Origin: Streptomyces sp. NRRL F-6676
GTDB lineage: Bacteria > Actinomycetota > Actinomycetes > Streptomycetales > Streptomycetaceae
Direction of reading: 5' to 3'
NCBI RefSeq assembly: GCF_000725625.1
Contig: NZ_JOHS01000028.1
Location: 1-64,000, forward strand
DNA: 64,000 bases
This document shows positions 42,543 to 52,052 of this stretch, piece by piece. A program made the translations under genes and the position numbers. The notes below the pieces were generated by a model. It saw only the letters and a program-made list of their open reading frames with translations, did no database searches and was not told where the DNA came from. Position 1 is the stretch's first letter. Each line of letters starts with the position of its first letter.

Positions 42543-43643
42543 TCAGGGGTTGACCGCCAGTTCCAGGTAGGCGGCGAAGAGGACCAGGTGGACGCCGCCC
42601 TGGAGGGGGGTGGCGCGGCCCGGGACCACCGTCAGGGAGCTCACCACGACCGTGAGCAGGAGCAGCACCATGTGCAGCGGGGCCAGGCCCAGGACCAGGG
42701 GGCCGGGGAGCCAGACGGAGGCGGCGGCCACGGCGGGGATCGTCAGGCCGATGCTGGCCATGGCGGAGCCGAGGGCCAGGTTGAGGCTGGTCTGCACACG
42801 GTCGCGGCGGGCCGAGCGGAGCGCGGCGATGGTTTCGGGCAGCAGCACGAGCAGGGCGATGATCACGCCGACGACGGCGTGCGGCAGTCCGGCCGCCGCC
42901 ACTCCGGACTCCAGGGTGGGCGACACCCCTTTGGCCAGGCCGACCACCCCGATCAGTGCGGCGCCGAGCAGCCCCAGGCTGATCCCGGACTCCCGCGCGG
43001 ACGGCCTGCGGGCATGGTCCTCGGCCCGGATCACCTCTCCCTGCCGGGTGATCGGGAGGAAGTAGTCCCGGTGGCGCACCGTCTGGGTGGCGACGAACAG
43101 GCCGTAGAGGACGAGGGAGGACACGGCCGCGAAGGCGAGCTGGGGAGTGGAGAACTCGGGGCCCTGCTTGCTCGTGGTGAAGGTCGGCAGCACCAGGCTG
43201 AGCGTGGCCAGCGTCGCCACGGTGGCGAGTGCGGCGCCGGTGCCCTCCGGGTTGAAGACCGCCGTGCCGTGCCGCAGCGAGCCCACGAGCAGGCTCAGGC
43301 CGACCACTCCGTTGCAGGTGATCATCACCGCCGCGAAGACGGTGTCGCGGGCGAGCGTCGCGCTCTTGTCGCCGCCGTCCGCCATCAGGGTGACGATGAG
43401 GGCGACCTCGATGACCGTGACGGCGATGGCGAGCACCAGGGAGCCGAAGGGCTCGCCCACCCGGTGCGCGACCACCTCGGCGTGGTGGACCGCCGCCAGG
43501 ACCGCTCCGGCGAGCACGACGGTCACCAGGGCCACGACCGGGCCGGGCAGGTCGCGCCCCCAGGTGAGGGCCAGCAGGACGACCGCCAGCAGGGGCACGA
43601 CGGTCGTCCACCGCGTGGCGAGCGCCCGGGACCGAACGATCAT
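42543..43643 (-). CDS. chaA: calcium/cation:proton antiporter (ChaA type)
   Basis: 366 residues with about eleven membrane helices arranged as two sodium/calcium-exchanger repeats. The conserved acidic motifs are GEPFGSLVLAIAVTVIEVAL in the first half and LLVLLPETIAALRSARRDRV in the second, both of the ChaA/CAX type. It should export Ca2+ or related cations for protons. It begins 64 nt after terC on the same strand, so it may share the riboswitch-controlled terC message. Confidence 0.85.
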   Translation of the reverse strand: MIVRSRALATRWTTVVPLLAVVLLALTWGRDLPGPVVALVTVVLAGAVLAAVHHAEVVAHRVGEPFGSLVLAIAVTVIEVALIVTLMADGGDKSATLARDTVFAAVMITCNGVVGLSLLVGSLRHGTAVFNPEGTGAALATVATLATLSLVLPTFTTSKQGPEFSTPQLAFAAVSSLVLYGLFVATQTVRHRDYFLPITRQGEVIRAEDHARRPSARESGISLGLLGAALIGVVGLAKGVSPTLESGVAAAGLPHAVVGVIIALLVLLPETIAALRSARRDRVQTSLNLALGSAMASIGLTIPAVAAASVWLPGPLVLGLAPLHMVLLLLTVVVSSLTVVPGRATPLQGGVHLVLFAAYLELAVNP

Positions 43644-43707
43644 GACGCGATCGTCGCAGAGACGGGGTGGCCCCGCACGTCCGGACGCCGGTCCGCTGCC
43701 GGCACCG

Positions 43708-44709
43708 TCACGCGTCCACGCTGTTCTCGGCGGCGTCCTCCGTCTCGGCCTTCGCCGCCCCGGCGGCCTCCTGCTTCCGCGAGGCCATGAGGCTGGTGAT
43801 CGTGGTGACGATCAGCACCGCGCAGATCACGCCGAGCGAGACCGGTATGGAGATCTCGGGCACGTGCACCCCGGACTCGTGCAGCGCGTGCAGCACCAGC
43901 TTCACCCCGATGAAGCCCAGGATGACGGAGAGACCGTAGGAGAGGTGCACCAGCTTCTTCAGCAGTCCGCCGATGAGGAAGTACAGCTGCCGGAGCCCCA
44001 TCAGAGCGAACGCGTTGGCCGTGAACACGATGTACGGGTCCTGGGTCAGGCCGAAGATCGCGGGGATCGAGTCGAGCGCGAACAGCACGTCCGTGGTGCC
44101 GATCGCCAGCATCACGACGAGCATCGGGGTCATGACCCGCTTGCCGTTCTGCCGGATCCACAGCTTGGTGCCGTGGTAGCGGTCGGCGACACCGAACCTG
44201 CGCTCGGCGGCCTTGAGCAGCTTGTTCTCCTCGAACTCCTCGTCCTCCTCGTCGGCGCGTGCCTCCTGGATGAGCTTCCAGGCCGTCCAGACGAGGAAGG
44301 CCCCGAAGAGGTAGAAGACCCAGGCGAAGCTGGCGAGGATGGCGGCGCCCGCGGCGATGAAGATCGCGCGCAGCACCAGGGCTATGAGGACGCCGACCAG
44401 CAGCACTCGCTGCTGGTACTTCGAGGGCACCGAGAACTTCGCCATGATCAGGACGAAGACGAAGAGGTTGTCGACGCTGAGCGACTTCTCGGTGACGAAG
44501 CCGGCGAAGAACTCCCCCGACGGCCGGCCGCCGCCGAAGACCAGCAGGCCGAGGCCGAACAGCCCGGCCAGCGCGATCCACACGACCGTCCAGATTCCGG
44601 CTTCCTTGACGGACACGTCGTGCGGTTTGCGGCCGATGAGGAAGTCGACGGCGATCAGGGCGGCCAGCCCCACGAGGGTGAGAACCCACAGGTTCACGGA
44701 TACATCCAC
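43708..44709 (-). CDS. TerC-family integral membrane protein (putative Mn2+ exporter)
   Basis: 333 residues with about nine membrane helices. Family motifs are VTEKSLSVDNLFVFVLIMAK (about 73-92) and VMLAIGTTDVLFALDSIPAI (about 200-220), whose acidic residues lie within helices. TerC proteins of the Alx/YkoY group export manganese and can help metalate secreted proteins. The charged loop ADEEDEEFEENKL (about 148-160) may be cytosolic. GGAGG precedes the GTG start and lies inside a predicted switch helix. A manganese-type riboswitch is upstream and a cation antiporter downstream. Confidence 0.9.
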   Translation of the reverse strand: MDVSVNLWVLTLVGLAALIAVDFLIGRKPHDVSVKEAGIWTVVWIALAGLFGLGLLVFGGGRPSGEFFAGFVTEKSLSVDNLFVFVLIMAKFSVPSKYQQRVLLVGVLIALVLRAIFIAAGAAILASFAWVFYLFGAFLVWTAWKLIQEARADEEDEEFEENKLLKAAERRFGVADRYHGTKLWIRQNGKRVMTPMLVVMLAIGTTDVLFALDSIPAIFGLTQDPYIVFTANAFALMGLRQLYFLIGGLLKKLVHLSYGLSVILGFIGVKLVLHALHESGVHVPEISIPVSLGVICAVLIVTTITSLMASRKQEAAGAAKAETEDAAENSVDA

Positions 44710-44713
44710 TGCG

Positions 44714-44880
44714 CCTCCGGTAGTACGTCACGGCAATCTCGGTCGTGTCACCGGAGGTCTCTTCCACCCGTGCCGCCGGAACGCGAGGCGCGTCCGGTGC
44801 GCGGGCCGACGCCCCGGGATCCGATATCGGTCCGTACTGACGGGCACGTCGCGCAGACGGGGAGTACTCCCCTCCGTACG
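44714..44880 (-). promoter_or_regulatory. yybP-ykoY-type (Mn2+) riboswitch in the terC leader
   Basis: The leader RNA opens with CGGAGG-GGAGUA (from 44876), then has CCCGUCAGUACGG, CCGGGGCGUCGGCC and finally GAGA-CCUCCG (to about 44752). GGGGAGUA, CGUCA and GAGACC are the hallmark sequences of this class. CGGAGG and CCUCCG form the closing stem P1. CCUCCGGU (44757-44750) is also an 8-base perfect complement of ACCGGAGG (44721-44714), which contains the terC ribosome binding site. Ligand binding should free the site and turn translation on. Confidence 0.8.
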
Positions 44881-44884
44881 GACG

Positions 44885-44914
44885 AGAGTACCCGAATCAC
44901 CAAGGAAAGGTAAA
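44885..44914 (-). promoter_or_regulatory. terC promoter
   Basis: TTTACC (-35, 44914-44909), 18 nt, TACTCT (-10, 44890-44885). Transcription would start near 44878, right at the riboswitch P1 stem. The rest of the 313-bp gap (44915-45022) is partly AT-rich, with no supported gene. Confidence 0.65.
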
Positions 44915-45022
44915 GTGAATGGCAAAGGAAAGATCAAAGAGCCAGTTCAGACGCCTTTACTCGTACTTGGCAAACGTCTCGGAGCGGGCGGGGCAGGCAC
45001 GGCCAGGGGGCGGCTCACCGCC

Positions 45023-46969
45023 TCAGCGGTTCCACTCCCGGCGGGCCTTCGCGACGTGCTCCAGCACCTGCCCGAGCACCGGGCTGCCGGCCGGGATCTG
45101 CGGCGGCTCGTACGTCCAGGCGTGCCCCACCCACGGGTCCACGAGGTGGTCGTCGGAGACCGGGGTGAGCCGCAGCAGGGCGCGCCAGAGCGGGTCCAGG
45201 AGCGGTCCGTACCCGGCGGCGTCCTCCCGGTCGGCGACCAGCATCAGATGGACACCCACCGCCGGTCCCTCGTCCGCGAGATAGCGCAGCTGGGTCACGG
45301 CACGGTCGTCGAAGCCGTGCGGGAAGTCGTTGACGATCAGCAGCTGCTCGGCCGTGTCGACGTCCGGGGGCAGCGCGTCGGCCGCGCCGCCGCGGAACGC
45401 CATCTGAAGCAGGTCCACCCGCTGGGTGAGTGCTCCCAGCACCGACGCGACCCCGGCCGGTCCCGCACCCGGCGGACCTGCGAGCACACCGGACCGGACC
45501 AGGGGCGCGAACGCCTCCGTCCCGGAGCCCGCCGGGTCGATGACGTGCACGGCGAACTCGCCCGCCGGATAGGCCGCGAGCAACCGTGCCGCATGCGCCA
45601 CCGCCGCGCCGAGGGCGAGCCGGCGCACCTCGCCGGAGTCGGCGAGAGTCCCCTGGGCGGACGGGACGCGCCCGCTGTCGATCCATATGCCGCGCTCCAG
45701 CGGCAGCCGCACCAGCATCGGTATGCGGACGTCCTCGCACTCGGGCAGCTGGAGATCGCCCAGGCGCAGCGCCATCGGCAACTCCATCGGGACGCGGTAG
45801 CCCTGCCAGGCGGGGCTATCCCAGCGGGCGAACGCCGGGGGCAGCGCGGGTTCGACGACGCGGGACTCGGCCCGGAGCTGGGCGAGGTCCCGGTCGAGCA
45901 CCGTCCTGGCCCGGTCCACCAGGTCCGCGTACCGCGCGCGGGCAGCCTCCCGGGCCGCGTCGCCCTGGCCGCCGAGACGGTCGCGGGGGTCGGCGAGGGC
46001 CGCGTCCAGTTCGCGTTCCCGGCGCTGGTCGGCGAAGTCGACGGCACTGCGGTACGCGGCCGCCGTCCGTGCCAGGTCTTCGAACATGCCCCACACATGG
46101 TTGTAGAGCCGCTCCTCCAGGGACCAGCCGGTCGCGTCGCCCGCGACCGGCGCCGCGGGCTCGCCGGGCGGGGCCACGGGGGCGGACGGCGGGGGCGGCG
46201 GGGGCGCGGTGCGCTGCCGGGCGGGGTGCGTGTAGTCGACGGGGCCGCCGCCCGCGTCCGGCAGGCCGTACGGTTCCCCCGTTCCGGCGCCGTCGGTGGC
46301 GTCGGCGGGCGGCTGGGAGGGCAGGGACCGGCTCTGGTGCGCGCCGGGGCGTGCCTGGGCGGCGGATCCGCCGGAGGGGACGCGCGGCGGCGCCACGGAG
46401 CGGGCCGTACCCTCCGCCACGGCGTCGGCCACCTCGTCCGCGAGCCGCCGCGCCTCGGCCGCGTCCCGCCCGGCGAGGAGGTCGGCGAAGAGCGCGACGA
46501 GACCGCCCGCGTACCCCTGTCCGACCGCGCGCACCTTCCAGGCGCCCTGCCTGCGGTACAGCTCCAGGGCGACGACCGCGGACTCGCTGTCCAGTCCGGT
46601 GACCGTGTAGCCGGCGATCTCGGCGCCGTCCGATGCGGTGACCGCCACGAAGGGTGCCGGGAGGGCGCCGAACCGGGCCGGGCCGCCGGTGCCAGGCGGC
46701 AGCGCGAGCAGCACCGTGACCCGGTGCGCCTCCTCGGGCAGCGCCGCCAGGTCGACGGCGAGCCGGTGGTCGGCGGCGGCCTGCCGGGAGACCTCGATGC
46801 CGGGCAGCGCGGGCGTGCCCGGGTGGGCCACCCAGGCGGGCCCGGGCGTGCCGCCCTGTCCGTCGTCCAACGCCGCGCCCGCCACGATCGGCTTCCCGGC
46901 CGAGATCCGGATCTCCAGACGGGTCCCGGGCAGTGGATGGTTCTGTCCCCGGACCAGCTCGGCCGTCAT
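45023..46969 (-). CDS. TerD-domain protein with C-terminal FtsK/HerA-like region
   Basis: 648 residues. Residues about 1-175 are a TerD domain (LVRGQNHPLPGTRLEIRISA, then ELYRRQGAWKVRAVGQGYAG). Residues about 180-275 are a Pro/Ala/Gly-rich linker and 280-380 a charged, probably coiled-coil segment. The rest resembles the core of FtsK-like ATPases without a Walker A: an EFAVHVIDPAGSG strand and VNDFPHGFDDRAVTQLRYLA with GPAVGVHLMLVADRED. TerD domains belong to the Ter stress-response systems. The gene follows a stand-alone terD by 53 nt. Confidence 0.75.
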   Translation of the reverse strand: MTAELVRGQNHPLPGTRLEIRISAGKPIVAGAALDDGQGGTPGPAWVAHPGTPALPGIEVSRQAAADHRLAVDLAALPEEAHRVTVLLALPPGTGGPARFGALPAPFVAVTASDGAEIAGYTVTGLDSESAVVALELYRRQGAWKVRAVGQGYAGGLVALFADLLAGRDAAEARRLADEVADAVAEGTARSVAPPRVPSGGSAAQARPGAHQSRSLPSQPPADATDGAGTGEPYGLPDAGGGPVDYTHPARQRTAPPPPPPSAPVAPPGEPAAPVAGDATGWSLEERLYNHVWGMFEDLARTAAAYRSAVDFADQRRERELDAALADPRDRLGGQGDAAREAARARYADLVDRARTVLDRDLAQLRAESRVVEPALPPAFARWDSPAWQGYRVPMELPMALRLGDLQLPECEDVRIPMLVRLPLERGIWIDSGRVPSAQGTLADSGEVRRLALGAAVAHAARLLAAYPAGEFAVHVIDPAGSGTEAFAPLVRSGVLAGPPGAGPAGVASVLGALTQRVDLLQMAFRGGAADALPPDVDTAEQLLIVNDFPHGFDDRAVTQLRYLADEGPAVGVHLMLVADREDAAGYGPLLDPLWRALLRLTPVSDDHLVDPWVGHAWTYEPPQIPAGSPVLGQVLEHVAKARREWNR

Positions 46970-47022
46970 CGCCTTCGCCCCCCTGTGTGCTGTCCCGTCG
47001 TACTGTCGTGCGTGGTGCGGCT

Positions 47023-47601
47023 CTACAGGTGCGGCAGGATCGCCGGCATCAGGTCCTGGAAGGTCCGCCCGTTGGCCGGGGTGCCGAGGGCGGTCATCGT
47101 CCAGCCGGAGCCTGAACGGTGGACCTTGGCCATGATCTGCGCCGTGTAGGCCCCGCCGCCCGCGAGCGTGTAGCGGGCGAGTTCCTGCCCGTTGGTCTCG
47201 TCGACCAGGCGGCAGAACGCGTTCTGCACCTCCTGGAACGTCTGGCCCGTGAAGGAGTTGACGGTGAAGACGATCTGGTCGATGTGGACCGGCACGCGCT
47301 GGAGGTCGACCAGGACCGCCTCGTCGTCGCCGCCCTGACCGGCGCCGCCGACGAGGTTGTCACCGGTGTGCCGAACGGAGCCGTCGTCGCTGACGAGGTG
47401 GCGGAAGAAGACCACGTCGACCGGCTGCTTGTCCGCGAAGAGCACCGCGGAGGCGTCGAGGTCGATCTCGCGGGTGCGCGTGCCGAACAGTCCGCGCCGG
47501 GGTGCCGCCTGCCAGCCGAGCCCCATGCGCACCGCGGTCAGCGTGGCTCCGTCGCTCTTCTGCAGACTGATGGCCTGACCCTTGGTCATGTTGACGGTCA
47601 C
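47023..47601 (-). CDS. TerD-family calcium-binding stress protein
   Basis: 192 residues, one TerD domain. MTKGQAISLQKSDG opens the family sequence. The Ca2+-site loop is FRHLVSDDGSVRHTGDNLVG with GGDDEAVLVDL after it, and VFTVNSFTGQTFQEVQNAFC is the central motif. TerD proteins bind calcium and take part in tellurite, metal and differentiation-related stress responses in Streptomyces. GTG at 47601 has GAGGGG 8 nt upstream. It heads a two-gene operon with the TerD/FtsK-like fusion. Confidence 0.92.
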   Translation of the reverse strand: MTVNMTKGQAISLQKSDGATLTAVRMGLGWQAAPRRGLFGTRTREIDLDASAVLFADKQPVDVVFFRHLVSDDGSVRHTGDNLVGGAGQGGDDEAVLVDLQRVPVHIDQIVFTVNSFTGQTFQEVQNAFCRLVDETNGQELARYTLAGGGAYTAQIMAKVHRSGSGWTMTALGTPANGRTFQDLMPAILPHL

Positions 47602-47824
47602 GCGCTGTTCCCCTCTCGCAATGTCCCCTGTTGCCGTGGAAGTCCACGGATGACCAGCACTTTACGCAGGGGCACCGACAGTGCCGAGTCCCGGCGGAGG
47701 CTTTGTGTCGGTCTTGCAACACAGTGCGTGCACACCCGCCGGGCGGGTCGGCCCGGCCGTCCGGCGCGGCCCGCCCCGCTCCGGATCCCTCCCGTCCGCC
47801 CCGTCTCCTCAGGCCCTCGTGGCC

Positions 47825-49969
47825 TCAGGCCAGGCCGGCCTCCTTCATCTGCCGCAGTTCCTTCTTCATCTCCGAGACCTCGTCACGCAGCCGGGCGGCG
47901 ATCTCGAACTGAAGGTCGGCCGCGGCCGCCCGCATCCGCTGGGTCATGTCCTCGATCTGCTCCGCCAGTTCGGCGGCCGGCCGGTCGGTGGGAACCGTCG
48001 CGGCGGCCTTGCCCTTGGCCGCCTTGCCCTTCGCGGCCGGGGCGTTCGCGACCTGGTGGCCGGCCAGCGCGGGCACCGGCGCCTTGGCGTCCTTCCCCTT
48101 ACGGTAGCCCGTGCCCAGCAGCTGCTCGGTGTCGACGTCCTCGCGGGCGATCTGCGCCACGATGTCGTTGATCTTCTTGCGCAGCGGCTGGGGGTCGATG
48201 CCGTGCGCGGTGTTGTAGGCGACCTGCTTCTCGCGGCGGCGGTTGGTCTCGTCGATCGCCCGTTCCATCGCCGGGGTGATCCGGTCGGCGTACATGTGGA
48301 CCTGGCCGGACACATTGCGCGCGGCACGGCCGATCGTCTGGATCAGGGACGTTCCGGAACGCAGGAAGCCCTCCTTGTCGGCGTCGAGGATCGCCACCAG
48401 GGAGACCTCGGGCAGGTCGAGGCCCTCCCGCAGGAGGTTGATGCCGACCAGGACGTCGTACTCACCGGCGCGCAGCTCGCGCAGCAGTTCGACGCGGCGC
48501 AGGGTGTCGACGTCGCTGTGCAGATAGCGCACCTGGATGCCGAGTTCCACGAAGTAGTCGGTGAGGTCCTCGGCCATCTTCTTGGTCAGCGTGGTGACCA
48601 GGACCCGCTCGTTCTTCTCCGTGCGGATGCGGATCTCGTGCACCAGGTCGTCGATCTGGCCCTCGGTGGGCTTGACGACGACCTCGGGGTCGACGAGGCC
48701 GGTGGGTCGGATGATCTGTTCCACGTGCCCGTCGGCACGAGAGAGCTCGTAGGCGCCCGGTGTCGCCGACAGATAGACGGTCTGGCCGATGCGCTGCTGG
48801 AACTCCTCCCACTTCAGCGGGCGGTTGTCGAGGGCGGAGGGCAGCCGGAAGCCGTGGTCGACGAGGGTGCGCTTGCGGGAGGCATCGCCCTCGTACATGG
48901 CGCCGATCTGCGGCACGGTCACGTGCGACTCGTCGATGACGAGGAGGAAGTCCTCGGGGAAGTAGTCGAGGAGCGTGTTCGGCGCGGTGCCCGGCGCGCG
49001 GTCGTCGAAGTGCATCGAGTAGTTCTCCACGCCGGAGCAGGTGCCGATCTGGCGGAGCATCTCGATGTCGTACGTCGTCCGCATGCGCAGGCGCTGGGAC
49101 TCCAGGAGCTTGCCCTGCTGGTCCAGGGCGGCCAGGCGCTCCTCCAGCTCCTTTTCGATGCCGTTGATCGCCCGCTCCATGCGCTCGGGGCCGGCGATGT
49201 AGTGGGAGGCGGGGAAGATGTAGAGCTGCTCGTCGTCGCTGATGATCTCGCCGGTGAGCGGGTGGAGGGTGGACAGCGCCTCGATCTCGTCGCCGAACAT
49301 CTCGATCCGGACGGCCAGCTCCTCGTAGACGGGGAAGATCTCGATGGTGTCGCCGCGGACCCGGAAGGTGCCGCGGGCGAAGGCCACGTCGTTGCGCGTG
49401 TACTGGATGTCGACGAAGCGGCGCAGCAGCTGGTCGCGGTCGATCTCGTCGCCGACCCGGAGCGGGACCATCCGGTCCACGTACTCCTGCGGGGTGCCCA
49501 GGCCGTAGATGCAGGAGACGGAGGCGACCACGACGACGTCACGGCGGGTGAGCAGGGAGTTGGTGGCGGAGTGACGCAGCCGCTCCACCTCCTCGTTGAT
49601 CGAGGAGTCCTTCTCGATGTAGGTGTCCGACTGGGGGACGTAGGCCTCGGGCTGGTAGTAGTCGTAGTACGAGACGAAGTACTCGACCGCGTTGTTGGGG
49701 AGCAGTTCGCGGAACTCGTTGGCGAGCTGGGCCGCGAGGGTCTTGTTGGGCGCCATCACCAGGGTGGGGCGTTGCAGCTTCTCGATCATCCACGCGGTGG
49801 TGGCGGACTTGCCGGTGCCGGTCGCGCCCAGCAGGACGACGTCCTTCTCACCCGCGCGGATGCGCTGCTCCAGCTCGGCGATGGCCGTGGGCTGGTCGCC
49901 GCTGGGCCGATAGGGGCTGACGACCTCGAAAGGCGCCACCGTACGTTCGATCGTGGAAACGGGCCGCAT
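47825..49969 (-). CDS. uvrB: UvrB, excinuclease ABC subunit B
   Basis: 714 residues. It is a superfamily 2 helicase fold: Walker A GATGTGKS (48-55), the damage-probing beta-hairpin [13 protein letters not shown], the DE-box-like [10 protein letters not shown], and motif [10 protein letters not shown]. The C-terminal UVR motif ([19 protein letters not shown]) contacts UvrC. It verifies lesions delivered by UvrA. The ATG at 49969 is 7 nt after TACGGT, a leaderless start; an in-frame ATG at 49999 lies in the promoter motif and is rejected. Confidence 0.96.
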   Translation of the reverse strand: MRPVSTIERTVAPFEVVSPYRPSGDQPTAIAELEQRIRAGEKDVVLLGATGTGKSATTAWMIEKLQRPTLVMAPNKTLAAQLANEFRELLPNNAVEYFVSYYDYYQPEAYVPQSDTYIEKDSSINEEVERLRHSATNSLLTRRDVVVVASVSCIYGLGTPQEYVDRMVPLRVGDEIDRDQLLRRFVDIQYTRNDVAFARGTFRVRGDTIEIFPVYEELAVRIEMFGDEIEALSTLHPLTGEIISDDEQLYIFPASHYIAGPERMERAINGIEKELEERLAALDQQGKLLESQRLRMRTTYDIEMLRQIGTCSGVENYSMHFDDRAPGTAPNTLLDYFPEDFLLVIDESHVTVPQIGAMYEGDASRKRTLVDHGFRLPSALDNRPLKWEEFQQRIGQTVYLSATPGAYELSRADGHVEQIIRPTGLVDPEVVVKPTEGQIDDLVHEIRIRTEKNERVLVTTLTKKMAEDLTDYFVELGIQVRYLHSDVDTLRRVELLRELRAGEYDVLVGINLLREGLDLPEVSLVAILDADKEGFLRSGTSLIQTIGRAARNVSGQVHMYADRITPAMERAIDETNRRREKQVAYNTAHGIDPQPLRKKINDIVAQIAREDVDTEQLLGTGYRKGKDAKAPVPALAGHQVANAPAAKGKAAKGKAAATVPTDRPAAELAEQIEDMTQRMRAAAADLQFEIAARLRDEVSEMKKELRQMKEAGLA

Positions 49970-49976
49970 GTCATCC

Positions 49977-49998
49977 ACCGTACGACCCGCCACTGACA
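49977..49998 (-). promoter_or_regulatory. uvrB DNA-damage promoter (RecA-NDp/PafBC motif)
   Basis: TGTCAGTG (49998-49991), 8 nt, TACGGT (49982-49977), then 7 nt to the ATG. An exact match with the same geometry as uvrC. Confidence 0.88.
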
Positions 49999-50009
49999 AC
50001 GGGGTCCGG

Positions 50010-50891
50010 TCAGCGGTTCTGCGGGGTCCGGTGGCCCCGTGGCGCCGTGCGCTGCCCGGGGCGGGCGAGGGTGCGGCGCAGTCCGGCGTCGAGGGCGTCG
50101 ACGGCCGGGGGGTGGGCGGGGACGCCGGGGCGGCGGTGTTCCACCGGGGGCCGGCCGGATCCGCCGGCGACCATCAGCGGGTCGAACATCACGACGACGC
50201 CAGCCAGGCAGAGGAAGACCAGCGGGCCGATCATCAGGGGGGCGAGGAGGGAGGCCGGGGAGTCACCGGCCGGGCTGCCGGGCCCACCGTGCAGATGGAC
50301 GCTGAGGGCGGCCATGCCGGTGTAGTGCATGCCGCTGACGGCGAGCCCCATGACGAGGCTGGCGCCGACGCTCCACAGGAAGCCGCGGACCTGTCCGGCC
50401 GCCCAGAGCGCCGCGGTCGCGGCGGCCATGGCGATGATCACGGAGGCGGCGACGGTGAGGGTGTTGTACCGCAGCGTCCCGTTGAGCCGCATGCCGGCCA
50501 TGCCCAGGTAGTGCATCGTGGCGATGCCCAGACCCGTGACGGCGCCGCCGGTGAACAGGGGCACCCCCGTGGCGCCGCGGTAGCCGACGATGAACACGCC
50601 GATGCCGACCATGAGGACGCCCACCCCGAGGCTGGCGAAGGTGATCGCCTGGTCGTAGTGGACGGGGGTCTCCGCGACGGTGAACCCCATCATGGCGATG
50701 AAATGCATCGTCCAGATGCCGGAGCCGATGGCGGCCGAGCCCAGGGCGAGCCAGCCGGCCCGCCAGGACTGGGCGACGAGCATCGATCTGGTGGTGCAGC
50801 GCAGCCCCAGCGCCCCGCCCAGGAAGGCCAGGAAGAACGCCACCAGTGGGGTGACGATCCCGTAGCTGAAGCCGTCGACGGTGCCCTGCAT
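50010..50891 (-). CDS. MHYT-domain membrane protein
   Basis: 293 residues with seven hydrophobic helices. The MHYT repeats appear as [21 protein letters not shown] and [10 protein letters not shown], whose Met and His residues are proposed to bind copper and sense O2, CO or NO. No GGDEF, EAL or kinase domain follows, so this is a stand-alone sensor-type module. The last 50 residues are Pro/Arg-rich. It is divergent from the GDPD gene across 229 bp, and its 3' end lies just upstream of the uvrB promoter. Confidence 0.88.
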   Translation of the reverse strand: MQGTVDGFSYGIVTPLVAFFLAFLGGALGLRCTTRSMLVAQSWRAGWLALGSAAIGSGIWTMHFIAMMGFTVAETPVHYDQAITFASLGVGVLMVGIGVFIVGYRGATGVPLFTGGAVTGLGIATMHYLGMAGMRLNGTLRYNTLTVAASVIIAMAAATAALWAAGQVRGFLWSVGASLVMGLAVSGMHYTGMAALSVHLHGGPGSPAGDSPASLLAPLMIGPLVFLCLAGVVVMFDPLMVAGGSGRPPVEHRRPGVPAHPPAVDALDAGLRRTLARPGQRTAPRGHRTPQNR

Positions 50892-51120
50892 GCGCGGCTA
50901 CCCTTTCCGACGTACTGCGTTTTTGCCAGGCAGAGAGTATGACCCGGACCTGAATGGTCGAACGATTTTCCGGCAAACAATCACGGACCGCCCCCACTTG
51001 TGCATCCTGTGTGACCACAGTTGGACAACTCCTGGCAATCGACGCCCGCCGTGCGACTTGCCCGGTGACGCTGTGCTGTCAGTCTTGTGCTGTTCGTGTT
51101 CGCCGACGCGAGGAGTACGC

Positions 51121-51993
51121 ATGCACGCGCGCGTAGCCGCCGCCACGACCACCGCGCTCCTGGGGACGAGCATCGCCATACTGCCCCCGTCCCATGCCGG
51201 GGCCACGGTGCACGACGCCCCCGTGATCGTGGCCCACCGGGGCGCCTCCGGATACGCGCCGGAGAACACCCTGCCCGCCGTCGACAAGGCCGCTGCCATG
51301 GGCTTCGACTGGGTGGAGAACGACGTCCAGCGCACCAAGGACGGCCGCCTCGTCGTCCTCCACGACGACACACTGGCGCGCACGACCGACGTCGAACAGG
51401 TGTACCCCGACCGGGCGCCGTGGAAGGTCGGCGACTTCACCAAACGGGAGATCGCCCGGCTGGACGCGGGCAGCTGGTTCGGCCCCGAGTACGCCGGCAC
51501 CCGCGTGCCCACGCTGCGCCAGTACCTGGACCGGGCCACGCTGCGCCACGAGAAGCTGGTCCTGGAGATCAAGAACCCGGAGCTGTACCCCGGCCTCGCC
51601 CGGCAGACCCTGAACACCCTCGCCGACCGGGGCTGGCTCGACGCCGACCACGTCCGGCGGCGGCTGGTGGTGCAGAGCTTCGACGCGGACACCGTACGGA
51701 CCGTGCACGAGCTGCGGCCGGCGGTGCGTACCGCCTACCTGGGCACCCCGCGCGTCGCGGACCTGCCCCGGTACGCCGAGTTCACCGACGGCGTCAACGG
51801 CGCCCATCCCACGCTGTCGGCCGGGTACGTGTCCGCCGCCCACGCGGTCGAGGGCCCGCACGGCCGTCCGCTACGGGTGATGGCCTGGACGGTGAACACC
51901 GCCGACGTGGCCCGCCGCGTCGCCGGGTACGACGTCGACGGCATCATCACCAACGTGCCGGACGTGGTGCGGCGGGCGGTGGAGGAGGACTGA
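51121..51993 (+). CDS. secreted glycerophosphodiester phosphodiesterase
   Basis: 290 residues. An N-terminal signal peptide (MHARVAAATTTALLGTSIAI, cleavage probably after SHAGA) precedes the GDPD barrel. Catalytic motifs are IVAHRGASGYAPENT (His and Arg) and VENDVQRTKDGRLVVLHDDT (acidic metal ligands and second His), with LVLEIKNPELYPG later. It hydrolyses deacylated phospholipid or teichoic-acid-like glycerophosphodiesters outside the cell, releasing glycerol 3-phosphate. GAGGAG lies 5 nt before the ATG. Confidence 0.93.
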   Translation: MHARVAAATTTALLGTSIAILPPSHAGATVHDAPVIVAHRGASGYAPENTLPAVDKAAAMGFDWVENDVQRTKDGRLVVLHDDTLARTTDVEQVYPDRAPWKVGDFTKREIARLDAGSWFGPEYAGTRVPTLRQYLDRATLRHEKLVLEIKNPELYPGLARQTLNTLADRGWLDADHVRRRLVVQSFDADTVRTVHELRPAVRTAYLGTPRVADLPRYAEFTDGVNGAHPTLSAGYVSAAHAVEGPHGRPLRVMAWTVNTADVARRVAGYDVDGIITNVPDVVRRAVEED

Positions 51994-52024
51994 GCCGCCC
52001 GGCGGTCCTCCCGTGCCGGGGCGC

Positions 52025-52046
52025 TGTCAGTGGTGCGCCGTACCGT
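52025..52046 (+). promoter_or_regulatory. DNA-damage promoter of the alkyltransferase gene (RecA-NDp/PafBC motif)
   Basis: TGTCAGTG (52025-52032), GTGCGCCG, TACCGT (52041-52046), then 6 nt to the ATG. It matches the same motif as the three uvr genes. Confidence 0.85.
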
Positions 52047-52052
52047 GGGCGC

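Noticed and set aside
44919..45284. Forward open frame starting MAKERSKSQFRRLYSYLANV in AT-rich DNA downstream of the TerD fusion
   Set aside because: GGAAAGG precedes the ATG, but the frame soon runs antisense into the TerD/FtsK-like gene and its composition degrades. The AT-rich bases are explained by the terC promoter. No support beyond the start.
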